A stretch of 64,000 nt of DNA from Crotophaga sulcirostris. Taxonomy: Eukaryota; Chordata; Aves; Cuculiformes; Crotophagidae. The stretch covers positions 1-64,000 of the forward strand of contig VYZB01000327.1 in the NCBI GenBank assembly GCA_013397455.1, in the 5' to 3' direction. Shown piece after piece: positions 1 to 11,882 of the stretch. A model generated the notes under the pieces. The model saw only the letters and a program-made list of their open reading frames with translations, had not been told where the DNA came from and did no database searches. The translations under genes and the position numbers were made by a program. The stretch's first letter is position 1; each line of letters starts with the position of its first letter.

Positions 1-273
1 GTGACCAGTGACAGAACTAGAGGACACGGACTTAAGCTTCGTCAGGGGAGGTTTAGACTTGATGTTAGGGAGAAATTCTTCACTGAAAGGATGATTGACC
101 ACTGGAATGCGCTGCCCAGGGAGGTGGTGGAGTCGCTGACCCTGGATGTGTTTAAGGGAAGACTGGATGAGGCACTCAGTGCCATGGTTTAGTTGATGGG
201 ATGGTGTTAGTGTTGGCTTATAGGTTGGACTTGATGATCTCAGAGGTCCCTTCCAACCTTGTGATACTGTGAA
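1..273 (+). mobile_element. CR1 LINE 3' end, ATACTGTG-tail subfamily, cut by window edge
   Basis: This is the 3' end of a CR1 non-LTR retrotransposon. Codons from base 1 to the TAG at 190-192 encode the extreme C-terminus of the ORF2 endonuclease/reverse transcriptase, with the typical run [18 protein letters not shown] and the closing LSAMV. About 80 bases of 3' UTR follow. They hold an inverted repeat, AGGTTGGA at 222-229 against TCCAACCT at 252-259, which is the usual CR1 3' stem. The tail is one ATACTGTG unit. The frame is open from the window edge to the stop, so this copy is fairly young, but it continues off the left edge and its true 5' end is not visible. The same subfamily recurs at 5553, 8261, 31350 and 52778. 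Confidence 0.93.
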
Positions 274-1846
274 TGCAGTTGTGTACCGGACGAGGTTGAA
301 AAACCTCCTGGGGTGCAATTGAAAGGAGTTTAATAACCTTGTAGGTTAAATGTGCATAACTACTCTGACAGTGTTACAGACTATGTTTTAAAGAATGTAT
401 ACTAGATATACACTGGGAGATCCTGGTTTGGAATCTGCACCTACCTGTCATGGGGCATATACTCGTTCTAGAAAACTGCTCATAAGATACACACTCATGA
501 AAAAAAAAAAATAAACTGTGTTACACATAAAATTTGAATAAAAAACTTGGAAGTCCAAAAAAGATTTTTTGCCTTTCCCCTCCCACTATTTAAGTTTCTC
601 AGAAAATAATGGAATATAGTATAAAATGCAAAGTAAAAAGCTACTTACTCTGAAATCAGAAGGCATTTTGTATTTTATACAACTGTAAAATGAAAATTCA
701 AGTTTTGATTCTTATTCATTTTTCAGACCTGATAACCCAAAGTGAAGATTGAGAGGCACTTGGACTTTAAGGTATGGAGACAGAGTCACATCAAAGCTCC
801 TTTTAAGGTTAATGGAAGACATTTCCAGCTAGTAAATAATTCAATTTTTTAAAGCAAATAAATGAGGTGAATTTTCCCCATGTTATAGCTGCACTGGTTA
901 TTGACAATTATGAGAAGGCAAACTTTGCCTAGTTACTAATTTCCTAGATTATGAATCTAGATTAGGTCAATCCTACTTATAGTCTTTTTCCTTCCCACAT
1001 TCTCCTGTAAAATACGTAGGTTTGTATAGTAAATTTAAGATTAACTTTTTTTGGCGAATGTAAGATTTATTTCTGATTTTTGTCAAGCTAATAACATGGA
1101 TTCTAAACTCTAACACTAGAAACACTCAAACATTTCTATAGTACTAAGAGTTAAATGTCTTTTTGCAAGCCATTACATATAGTCTATTTTTTATAGTATT
1201 TCTTTCTGGTAGACTTACTCCAAAGAAAATAAAAGCTGAAAGTACCTCGTAAAAAAAAAAAAAAAGTAGATAAAAGCTCAAACAAGCAATTGAAAAAAAA
1301 ACTCACTGAAAAAGAATATCAATACAACTTTTTAATATTGAGAACATTAAAAAATGTCAAGTGACAAATAACAAAATCAAAACATAATTCTATATTATAT
1401 TAAATGCGTTTTACTGATACTATATATAGTTTTAGTAAAGTTTACTTTATACGTTTGGTAATAAAAATCTTTAAGTTAACTATGACAGGCAACTGAAGTT
1501 TGAAATACATTGTGTGTTCCAACTGATTGAAACAAACATATAATTTCATTAAAACAGTGTTCCAGGTGGGGAAAAAAAGAACATAACAGAACAAGTATTG
1601 TCATTATAAGACAAGGTTATGATGACTGGAGCACGTGCATAAAAGCATCCGGTTGTGAAATGGAATGCTTAGTTATACTTCATTTCAGCATTAAATAACC
1701 CTTTACAGTGACTGCCTAAGTCAAGCAGAACAATATTTGTGACATTCCAAACAAAGATGAGATTTTGAGGAGATGAGACTGTGTCTGACCTGTGTAAAAC
1801 ATGTTTCTCCAGAGTGAGCAGTTTGTTTCCAGCTTCATCTTCACTC
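274..1846. other. AT-rich unique DNA, no gene seen
   Basis: Nothing recognisable is coded here. There are A-runs near 500-511 and 1250-1265 and several AATAAA hexamers, as expected by chance at this base composition. No splice-bounded open frame or repeat family was recognised. Confidence 0.6.
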
Positions 1847-2688
1847 TTAGGGACAAGCAGACACTGCAGAGGGGTCTGGACAGAATGGAGAACAGTCTCC
1901 AACCATATGAAGTTTAACAAGGGCAAGTGCCGGGTTCTGCACCTGGGACACAGCAACCCTGGATACACGTACAGACTGGGGTGTGAGAGGCTGGAGAGCA
2001 GCCCTGCAGAGAGGGACCTGGGGGTTCTGGTTGATGGCAAGTTGAACATGAGCCAACAGTGTGCCCTGGCAGCCCAGAGGGCCAACCGTGTCCTGGAGTG
2101 CATCAAGCACAGCATTGCCAGCCGGTTGAGGGAGGTGATTGTCCCATTCTACTCCGCACCGGTGAGGCCCAACCTTGAGTACTGTGTGCAGTTTTGGACG
2201 CCACAGTATAAAAAGGACATCAAACTACGGGAGAGTGTCCAGAGGAGGCCACAAAGCTGGTGAAAGGTCTAGAGGGGAAGTTGTATGAAGAGCGGCTGAA
2301 GGCACTTGATCTGTTCAGTTTGGAGGGGACTGAGAGGGGATCTCATAGCTGTTTACTGCCTTTTCACAAGGGAAGGAGGAGAAACAGGTGCTGATCTCTT
2401 CTCTCTGGTGACCTATGGTAGGACTAGAGGTAATGGCAGGAAGATGTGTCAGGGGAGGTTTAGATTGGATGTTAGGAAAAGGTTCTTCACCCAGAAGGTG
2501 GTGGAACACTGGAACAGGCTCCCCAGGGAAGCAGTCACGGCACCCAGTCTGCCAGTATTCCAGAAGCATTTGGACAATGCCCTCAGTCACATGGTGTGAG
2601 TGTTGTGAGTATCGTTTGTAGGGATAGGAGTTGGACTCGATGATCCTTTTGGGTCCCTTCCAACTTGGGTAATTATATGATTCTATGG
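1847..2688 (+). mobile_element. CR1 LINE, 5'-truncated, octamer-tail type, frameshifted ORF2
   Basis: This is an 840-bp 3' part of a CR1 element. ORF2 C-terminal peptides appear in order: [54 protein letters not shown] and later [19 protein letters not shown] with VVEHWNRLPRE. They are spread over different frames. The reading frame shifts just before the KFNKGKC block (near 1905) and again near 2247, where RRATK should follow VQR, and the last part resumes in another frame to the stop at 2597-2599. The 3' UTR carries GTTGGACTCGATGATCC and the copy ends in TGATTCTATGG, one canonical ATTCTRTG octamer. It is older than the ATACTGTG copies and cannot encode a working protein. A minus-strand frame at 1669-2115 is a shadow of this element. 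Confidence 0.93.
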
Positions 2689-5546
2689 TTTCTAATAGAG
2701 CTATACATTATAAGTAGTGTATGAACTAACATTCTCCAAAGCATTGTTTTAATTATTGAAAATCTACTGGCATTGATATGTTTTTATGGAAACATTTGTT
2801 TCAGGTCAAAGACAATATTAACAGAATATGCTGATGAACCAGAGTTATACTGGCAGTTAGCCCTTTGGATTAGCTTTAATAGGCTCTGTTTATGCATTTT
2901 ATAATTAGGGAGCTCCATATGTCTTTCCATACCTTTTAAATTTATGATTTACTTTCAGTAGTATCAAATTTGTGTTAATAAAATTTTTCTTTTGATCAGC
3001 AATATTTTTTATTTTGCTAAGTAGATTTTAACTTCTAACATATGAGTAGCTATGTGTTAAGTAGTTCTACATTTTCATTATTTTAAATATGGATTCCATG
3101 AATTGATAGGTGGTGAGATAGACCTAGTCCATCTGATTTTGGTGCCTAAACTGAGAAGGTAGATTCTGCCTCTCTACGAGCACCGTAACAACCTTACTTT
3201 CCATTGCTTTCACTTAGAATTTAGGTACCCTCTGTGTGTGTGCTGGTTCATCTAGGCTATATCCATACCAACGAATCAGACACCACCTGCAAGTGTTCTT
3301 CTGCGCTATATCTCACCCCTCTGTAACATTAAGCCATTAAAATGATCCCTGGGCATAGCTCTGGTCCATGCCAGTCAGTATTTACCCAAGCAGTTCCTGG
3401 AGATGATTTGGGAGCTGGCACAGGTCAGGTACCATTTCACTGTACCATTTGCAAGCAAAACTTTCTTTTGAAGGATAATGGTGCTTAATAGTGTAGATTT
3501 TTTTTATGTCAGCCACATAATAGTCACAGACATGTTTGTATTACTAGTGTAAATATGAAATTATGTACCTAAATAAGTACTTAAACATGTTTAGTACATA
3601 CATTCATGTGTTGTTGCCTGGTGATCAGATTCTTCTGAGAAAATGGTATGTTCACATTTATATATACGCATATTCTGTTCCTTTCAGAGACCATTAAAAA
3701 GTATCACCGTTGTCATTTATGCATCAGTTATACCATATCTGTAGAAAATAGAGATCAATAGAAGCAAATGAGAAAGAGATATTATAGTTGTTGCTGATTT
3801 TAAATCGAAGGGGTTTACACATCTAGGTACAGGGAAGCGATATGTTAAAGAATCTTAAGAATATGTTAAAGAATCTTAAGTTTGGAAGTTAAAATTTTCA
3901 GACAAAGTCCATCATAAATTTATACTATACTTAACATACTCCAGTATGACAAAATATGTCTCAGAAGCTTAAATACATTTATGTGAATTAGAAAGTATGC
4001 AACCTTCACGTAGTGTTTATTTTAAGTGCTCATAATGACTTTACTTACAGATCTATAAAGACGGAAAGTATTGATATGTTTATATTGCTGTAAAAATTAT
4101 TACAAACACTGTTGGTAATATTATTCATATTATCACTTCAGATATCAGTATAAAACACTTACTGAAATGTAGTAAGCTATTTCTAGAGATTGTATCAAAA
4201 TACTAAAAGTCACTTTAACTTCAATATTTCACTATTTACATATCATCAGCTAACATAGTGCAATATTTATCTGTCTTTTTTCAATATGCGAAAAAATGTA
4301 TTTATATGTTTGATGGAGGAATGCTTGAATGTTTAGAAGTATTTTCTGCAGCTCTATAGGAAGCAAATGAACAGTAAATGCAAAGGAAACTCATGTTGAA
4401 AAGAATAAGAATATAACAATATAATAAGAATAAAAATAGCAACACTATTTATTCTGACATTTAGGTAGAAGTACCATAAATGCTAGACATTTCTTTTGGA
4501 AGGGGCAAGAGGGAACACTCCTTACAATTCTTTCTAGAAGCCAGTTTATATTGATGATTTCACATGAGGCAGAACACATTTAGCTAGAGAGGACTGAGTA
4601 TTTAGATTTAGCATAGCATATACAGTGTTGTAAATGAAATTTCCTCTGTAGATTTGAAGTGTATTCTCAAAATGCTTTTACTTCTCCCACTTCTGCTAAA
4701 ACAGATCTTAACTAATCAGATTATTTTCTGCCACATTTTTTCCTATATTTGAAAGTACAAGAATTTTATCTTAAAACATAATCAAAACAAACAAGAGAAG
4801 TCTGAATCTATGGTAAAACAGATACTGCAAAACCTCTCAGTGTACCAGGTTGAATGAATTGGTGAGATAAAAAAAAAAAAACAAAACAAAAAACAAACAT
4901 GCAGGCATGGACCCTTAGAAATAAGCCTCATTCTAAACTCTGGGAAACAGGGTTAAAATAAAAGTCTGATATAGGGATGTTATAAAAGTAAGGTTTGTAC
5001 CACTATGCTAATACTTTATAATATATTTCTGGTTTATTGCCTGTACCATAGTACCTGTCAACTTAGGAAGCATGTTTGTATTTTTCCTGTGTTCTTTGCA
5101 GACCATAATATTATGATGCTTTTATTATACTGATAGATACAGTAGTAAGCAATTAAGATAAGAACATTTCATTACTGGTGATTGAATCTATATGCTTGTG
5201 AAAATGTGATAACTCTATCAAGAAGAAATATTTGAAGTCTTTAAAACGCCTGATATTATTGTAAAATAAAATTGGCTGTTTATGTATGTGTATTTGGAAA
5301 ACAATATACTATGTCTGAGTAGTTTTCTAATCAAGAGCTTGAATGTGAACAAAAAAGACAATCTTTAACTGTATGGATGCCGGAGACCTCCAATAGTAGA
5401 ATAACTGTGGTTCCATTGCGCTGGCGCTTTTGTTGCTGGGTTGGATGGGAGTCCACAGGCATGCCTGGGACGTTAGCCTGCTGGTCTCATTACAACTGCT
5501 GATATGTAGAGTAGGATCCAGTGCTTGAGTCACTGAAAGTTGTTTC
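2689..5546. other. AT-rich unique DNA with a GC-richer patch
   Basis: No gene or known repeat was recognised. The stretch 3110-3440 is clearly less AT-rich than its surroundings and reads as unique sequence. It could be an old decayed repeat or a conserved non-coding element, but has no coding signature. An A-rich run with CAAAA steps lies at 4869-4898. A 21-bp tandem duplication at 3841-3880 is listed separately. Confidence 0.55.
3841..3880. repeat. Tandem duplication, 21-bp period, two copies
   Basis: The words TATGTTAAAGAATCTTAAG occur at 3841-3859 and 3862-3880 with no mismatch, a period of 21 bases. It looks like a recent local slippage or duplication. No function is suggested. Confidence 0.9.
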
Positions 5547-5552
5547 AACATT

Positions 5553-5763
5553 GGGAAAGAAAGGGTGATTGGCCATTGGAATGTGCTGCCCCGGGAGGTG
5601 GTGGAGTCGCCATCCCTGGAGGTGTTTAAGGGGAGGTTGGATGAGGCACTCAGTGCCATGGTTTAGATGATGAATTGATGTTAATGTTGGGTTATAGGTC
5701 GGACTTGATGATCTCAGAGATCTTTTCCAACCTTGTAATACTGTGATTCTGTGATACTGTGAT
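5553..5763 (+). mobile_element. CR1 LINE 3' end, ATACTGTG-tail subfamily
   Basis: This is a short, strongly 5'-truncated CR1. From about 5560 one open frame encodes the last 35 or so ORF2 residues, with [19 protein letters not shown] and the terminal LSAMV before TAG at 5665-5667. The 3' UTR stem words and the GGACTTGATGATCTCAGAG core match the copy at the left window edge. The tail mixes octamers: AATACTGTG, ATTCTGTG, ATACTGTG. AACATT occurs on both sides (5547-5552 and 5764-5769) and may be a target-site duplication, though six bases can arise by chance. The exact 5' junction is uncertain by about 10 bases. Confidence 0.93.
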
Positions 5764-5769
5764 AACATT

Positions 5770-7444
5770 ATGAAAACTTTCTGCCTTCATGCTTTTGAAA
5801 GCTAATACAGGAAATCATCCATACTACATGCAGTACAGAAAAGGTCCTTCTGTCTTTTCACAGAGTTTAACAAATACAGTGTTTATGAAATACTGTAATG
5901 GAATCAACATATCATCAAGATACATTTGAAAACTGAAGAACCCTTCAGGGAATGTTACTGATGATAGCACCTTCAAAATGGCAACTGCTAAATTAAACTT
6001 TTCTTACGGGAGTTGTCTTCATCACAGTATTCTGGCATTCTCACTTTTGCTTCTTGACTGCATGGTCACTGACATTCGAGGGTTTTTTGAGGAGGGAGTG
6101 TGCTGCGGAGGCTTTTATTAAGTTTTACATACAACTGTACTGAAAATTTTCTCCAAATGAGTCACAAGCGTGTATAAGAAATAAATATTTTACAAGAATT
6201 AACTACTTCAGGAAAAGAAAAGAGGAAAGAAGATGCCTGTAATAGTCTAAGGTTCATATGTGACTGCCTGTAAATACCACTCCAAAGAAAATAACACATT
6301 CAGTAGGTGAAATACTTTATTAGCCAACCACAGTTACAGCTCAAAAGAGAAACAAGGTTCTGTACACATTTACTGGTCTTGAAAAATGCTCATCTCTTGC
6401 ATCAAGCAGGAAAAGTGTAGATTAACAAGCCACAGAATCTAAAATCAATAACCAAGAAAATAATTCCTGCCTCATTTTTAGTAGGAAAGTGATTTGCACC
6501 AGAAACTGTTAAATTAAAGTCAGAAGAGTGATGATGCAATTAAACTTTCTGTTTTCTGTTTTTGTTCAGAACATCTAGGATTTATAGAAATTGTTCATGT
6601 ACACCTTTTCTTTGAATAATTAAATAAAATCTATTGAATAGCACAATTAACACAATAAAAAAATCATCTATTTTCTGACTCACCCTGACTTTGAATTAAA
6701 TTTATAGGCCTTTGTTGTCCACCTTGTCCTCTTTACGATATTTTTTGTTTTATCTGTGGTGATGAACTACAATTGGTAGCATTTCCTGTAATCTACTTGG
6801 TGTTTCCTGTCTCTAGAAGAACATTTTGCTTACATGGATCAAACATTTGAGCATGCATTCATCTCTCTATGTTGAATAACAATTTCCTGAATTCTTCCAA
6901 TTCATTCCTTTATTTCCAAAGGAGTTGTTTATAGTGCCACAAAATGGCTTAATACATTAATAAGGAGTATCTTGCAATGGGTGAATAATTTCAATATACT
7001 GACTTTGTATGAACCTGTATTTCCTTTTTATTGATTTTTAATTCCTGCTAATTATAAATATTTTCACTTTTAAAAAAATAATAATATTTGTGCCAATTAC
7101 TTTTGCCATTTTGAAACACCCCAAAAAAATTGGCAGAGAAAAGATCTGTCTGACATGAAGAAGTATTTTAAAAATGTTGCCTTACAATGTTTTTTTTCAA
7201 GATTACAGGTAGTGTTGCACAAGGTTTGTTATTTTACAACCTCTCCAAATAAATACGAACCATTGATTACTTCAGTATATGAGTACTGCCTTGACTTTTT
7301 TTTTTTTTAATTAGTGAAGAAAACTGCAGGATGATGTGGCAAAAATTTATATGAAAGAAAATAAGCATACCAAAATCCGCAGGCTGAAAGTAACTATGAA
7401 AAGTTTCATTAAGCTTGGAAACAACATTCGAATATTTTGTATTG
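5770..7444. other. AT-rich unique DNA, no gene seen
   Basis: Only short homopolymer runs were noted, such as T10 near 7298-7308 and scattered A-runs. No repeat family or open frame of interest was recognised. Confidence 0.6.
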
Positions 7445-7890
7445 CATCTCTACTCCATCACATCTGAGATCCCTAGTCCCTGCCTTTGCCTTCTGAACCT
7501 TGGGCAGTGTGGCATGAGCCCATGCTGGTGAAGACTGAGGTTAAAAAATCATTGAGTACTTCAGCCTTCTCCGTATCCTGGGTAACCAGGCCTTCCATTT
7601 CCTTCCAGAGATATCCCACATTCTTCCTAGTCTTCCATTTATCACTGATGTACTTACTGAAGCTTTTCTTGTTGCCCTTGATGTCCTTGGCTATATTCTG
7701 TCAAGGCTTTACCTTTACTAACCTGATCCCTGGTTGCTTGAACAATGTCTCTGTATTCCTCCCAGGCTCCCAACCCTTGCTCCCGCCCTCTGTAGCCTTC
7801 CTTTTTGCATTCAAATTTGTCCAGGAGTTCCTTGATCATCCATACAGGCCTCCTGGCTTTTTTGCCTGACTTGATGTGATCTTGCTTGAT
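7445..7890 (-). mobile_element. CR1 LINE internal fragment, ORF2 linker before RT, no 3' end
   Basis: Read on the minus strand, this encodes the part of CR1 ORF2 between endonuclease and reverse transcriptase. Near 7830-7865 comes a [21 protein letters not shown] start, then [20 protein letters not shown] and a decayed relic of the ARDVKDNKK block. Further left are the blocks corresponding to the RKTRENVG and TEKAEVLN regions, with stops and frameshifts. CR1 copies normally keep the 3' end and lose the 5' end. Here the 3' half of ORF2, the UTR and the octamer tail are all missing on the left side, so the copy was deleted after insertion or is a remnant of a rearranged element. Open plus-strand codons at 7486-7869 are a shadow of it. 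Confidence 0.78.
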
Positions 7891-8260
7891 CTGACTTGCT
7901 TGCCTGAAATGCTGTGATCAGTATTCCTGAAAAAAGAAAATAATATTAATTTAAAAGTTGGAAAGATTTCAAAGAACAGATCAAATTATACTTAAGCCTT
8001 AAAAACCATCTGGGAAGGATACGCCTATCTAGTTTGACTATCTTCGTAGGAGTCTTCACAGGCCTTGGCAATCTAATTTAAAAGATGAAGAAGTATAAGT
8101 TCAGTTTAAGAGGTAAATGAAAAATAAGATACAGCAGTCCAAAAATGAAATGTGAAAAATAACCAAAAGAAAATATTTTACTAGTGAAAGTAATTAATTA
8201 CAAGACAAATGGAAAGAGGATATTAATTTCCATTCAAAACAAAATAACATTAAGAATGTA

Positions 8261-8440
8261 TCACACAGTATCACAGTATAACCAGGTTGGAAGAGACCTC
8301 TGAGATCATCAAGTCCAACCTATAAGCCAACACTAACACCATCTCATCACCTAAACCATGGCATTGAGTCCCTCATCCAGTCTTCCCTTAAACATATCCA
8401 GGGTCGGCGACTCCACCACCTCCCTGGGCAGTGCATTCCA
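8261..8440 (-). mobile_element. CR1 LINE 3' end, ATACTGTG-tail subfamily
   Basis: Reverse orientation of the same young CR1 3' end as at 1-273. On the minus strand it encodes [12 protein letters not shown] to the terminal AMV stop without interruption, then the 3' UTR stem and a tail read on the plus strand as CACAGTATCACAGTATAACC. AGAATGTA occurs immediately on both sides (8253-8260 and 8440-8447) and fits an 8-bp target-site duplication. Only about 180 bp were copied, a severe 5' truncation. Confidence 0.92.
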
Positions 8441-8447
8441 GAATGTA

Positions 8448-11400
8448 CTGACATTCAGTAGGAATGTGTCTTCAGATTGTTAGTTATGCTTCTTTTTTTT
8501 TCTTGCAAGAGAAATGACTTAAAGTTTTATCTTTTGCATTATCACAAGAAAAAAGAGAAGCTCAAACATTTCCCAAATCTAATAACTGAGTCTATTTTTT
8601 CCTGTCTGCTCCTTATTTGGTGAAAATTATCTATTGATATGTGATCTCACAGTAGAATATCATCATGAGAAAGAAAAAATAAAAATCTTTTACTTGGTAA
8701 AGCTTATGTTTCTTTTTAGTTTCCACCTGGAAAAGATAGACTTCTCTGAAAATGGATGGTAGACATAAATTGTTTGAAGGACAAGTGACAATTTCTTCCA
8801 GTGCTTGAGGGAGAACATGTTTTCATGCTTCTGTGTGAAATCAATGATTTCATAGCTAATGCATATTGTAGGAATTAGGAGATGCAATCTAAAGTAGTGA
8901 CATTTATATCCAACAGGAAAGGATATTTAGAAAAGTAGTTTATTTATTGTTGGTTTCCATGTATGTGGAAACACAAAGTACTTCATAAAAATTCAACAGA
9001 TTGTGAACCTTGCTAAGAGACTGTTCTTAAAATAACATTCATATTTCTCTATATGGTGTGCTGCCAACAGAATGAAGTAAATGCTATCTGTAGCATTGCA
9101 AACTTCTATTAGAAAAATCTGTGAAAGCATAACTGATAAGTTAATTTTTAGTAGAGTGTATGACCTTGAGATTCTCCCTGTAACTTTTCACACTTCTGCT
9201 CTTATTTTTGAACAGATAATTGAATTTCCCTTATTTTAAAGATCAGTTATGGACAGAGAAGGATAACTGTAAAATTGAAATCTTCTTAGCCAACATTATT
9301 GCACTCTGTTAAATTTAAATCTCATATGCTTTCTGTGATGGCAAAATGAATTTTTATTACTTTTTTTTTTCCTTCTCTTGGCATTGTAAAACAAGGATAT
9401 AAGGTCCTGCATCATCAAAACAATTATTTCAGTTCCAAGGGTTAAATCCATATTGACGGTAATAATGTTTGAACCAGAAAGAACCGAACTAAACTTATAT
9501 ATTGAATCTCTATTTTTCATTTTAAAAGATCTACCACTTCATGTCTGTGTTACAGAGGAATATGATAGTCTCCCTATAAAAGAAGCAAATTTTATTATAT
9601 TATGTATTAACGGACAACAGAAAGGACTTTAGCATTTGACAATTTACATGAGCTATGGAAGACAGATGTTCAGACCTTTGTTCTGAACACCCAGTGGAAA
9701 ACATGAAACCCATGTCTTCATATTCTCATATGCAGATCTATAATTTTCATTGGTTTTAATATGTATAACAGTAACAAAGACTGAAACAAAGTATTAATTC
9801 CTTCTGTGATGCTAGAAGGAAAGTTTACATCTCAGAATTTTACAGGGAAGACTTTTTCTCTAACTGGAAAGACTGCTGAACAATGTCACATATCATTCCT
9901 TTAAACTTCTTACCTTGTCTTTGTATTTAAATACATACTGATTTATCTGACCAAATATTGGACTTTCCATCATATTAATTGACAGACAAGCCTTGACAGG
10001 TAGAAAATTGCAGATGGAATGAATATAACAAGAAATCTTTATCAAAGAGGAGAAAAAATATTTACAATTTTCTGATCAAATCTCTTTGTCATTCTAGTAT
10101 GTTTTTTCAGATACTGCCAGAAAGGACAAAGATAAAGCATTCTCAGTTTTTCTCAGCTAGGAATAAGGAGAATATGACCCTGCCCTATTAGCAGTAATTT
10201 GGTTTCTGCATTAAGAAAAACTATTCTAGCAGTAAATTAAATATAATGAACTGCATACTTAAAATTTTTTAACAAATTCTGTGTTCTTTACTTTATGAAG
10301 TCAAATTTATAGTAAAAATATTTCTATTTTTAATGTCTAATAAAATAAATTTCTTTTGCAATTTCGGATGAAAAACCCCAAACATCTTTAAATAGAAAGT
10401 TCACAATTTTCACTAAGAAAAGTTTTGTCTGGTTGAGTCAGTCATCTTCCTAAGGTCATGACTTTTTTGTTTAGAGTTAGTCACTCTGTCTTGGGCCTTT
10501 CCATAGAATAGATAGGGAGGAAAAAAAAATGGAGGAATTAAATTGAGGCTACTGTCTCATAGATTTCGATTTATGAAATAATATTTTTCTTGGAAGATTC
10601 ACACTTATGAAAAGCATTCCTGAGAAACCCTTTCCATGAGACTTTACGGGGAAATGAAACTTCTTTCTTGATGTTGTCTCTGTTGAGTTTTTTTGTTTTG
10701 TTTTCGTATGATACGTTACCTCTCAATTTATGAAGTAATGAGAATGTAGTTTTCTAAAATATTGGCTTTTTTTCCTATTGCCTGTAGAAAAAAATATTCC
10801 ATACTTTCTTGTTGCATTTTCTCAGATTCTCCTCATTACTGTGAACATTTTTGCTGTCTGTCATGTTTCAAAATACCTGGTTTTAACCATTGTTGCATGT
10901 TTACTTATGATGAGAAGCACACCCTGCCAAGTTGTTTGAATAGTCAGCAACGTACAATGTCAACACTGGAGTAAAAAGTTGTTACTTTCTATGTGTTGTG
11001 CGTTAAGAAGTTTCCCTAACTAATGTGATCCACTGTGTACTGGAAAGCTTACAAACAAAGAAACAAAAACGTTTGGGAAATGCTAATAGTGTAAGTGTTT
11101 GCTTACTTATAGGAATACAGGACGTACCTATGGAGTGGTCACAGAGGTATCCACTATTGAATTGTACTGTACCCTTTTTGCTGCCTGTGTCAGTGTGATT
11201 CATCTAACCTGTTTTTGGCACTGTTCCCTGTACAGTCACTCAACTAATTTTTGGATGTACTCATCTTTCTCATTGACTACAGAGGAAGACTAAGGGTCCG
11301 TCCACTGAGCTCAGGAATCTTAGTTACGCATCTAAAATTAACTCGTGGGACTCCAAGGCTGTGAGTTCAGGCAGGATGAGCTCCCCAGTCTGTTGTGTGA

Positions 11401-11675
11401 AAAAAATCACTGCTGCCAAAAGGCCCCTCTTCTACTAGTTTTGAATGTACAAGTTTCCAGATCCCTAGACTCTCTTTCAAAAATTTTAGAGTGAAAAACA
11501 TAATAAAAATAGACACTAATTTTCTACAAAAATTCTGTATCTTTGCAACTAGAAATGTATATCTTTTACCTTCAAAATCTCTGAAAAACTGGTATAGTTC
11601 ACAATGATGGTTTATCTTGGTCACTGTATCATGTTTTTCCAATAGTTTCTTACAAACAAAATAAGATAGGTAGTA
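8448..11675. other. AT-rich unique DNA, no gene seen
   Basis: Over 3 kb with no recognisable gene or repeat. T-runs lie near 9360 and a TTTTG-rich run near 10688-10705. The longest open frames (about 60-90 codons) have no domain, no matching codon bias and no splice context. Confidence 0.6.
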
Positions 11676-11736
11676 TTCCTTCCTTCCTTCCTTCCTTCCT
11701 TCCTTCCTTCCTTCCTTCCTTCCTTCCTTCCTTCCT
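11676..11736. repeat. (TTCC)n microsatellite running into the gap
   Basis: About 15 perfect TTCC units lie directly against the assembly gap. The array almost certainly continues into the gap, so its real length is unknown. The open frame of repeated RKEG residues on the minus strand here is a by-product of the tetranucleotide array. Confidence 0.97.
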
Positions 11737-11882
11737 NNNNNNNNNNNNNNNNNNNNNNNNNNNNNNNNNNNNNNNNNNNNNNNNNNNNNNNNNNNNNNNN
11801 NNNNNNNNNNNNNNNNNNNNNNNNNNNNNNNNNNNNNNNNNNNNNNNNNNNNNNNNNNNNNNNNNNNNNNNNNNNNNNNNNN
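11737..11882. other. Assembly gap, 146 N
   Basis: A run of 146 undetermined bases. It starts inside the TTCC array and is followed by a T-run, so a microsatellite is the likely cause of the break. The stated length may be an estimate. Confidence 1.

Noticed and set aside
1669..2115. 148-codon minus-strand frame
   Set aside because: Shadow of the plus-strand CR1 ORF2 remnant, which is identified by family peptides.
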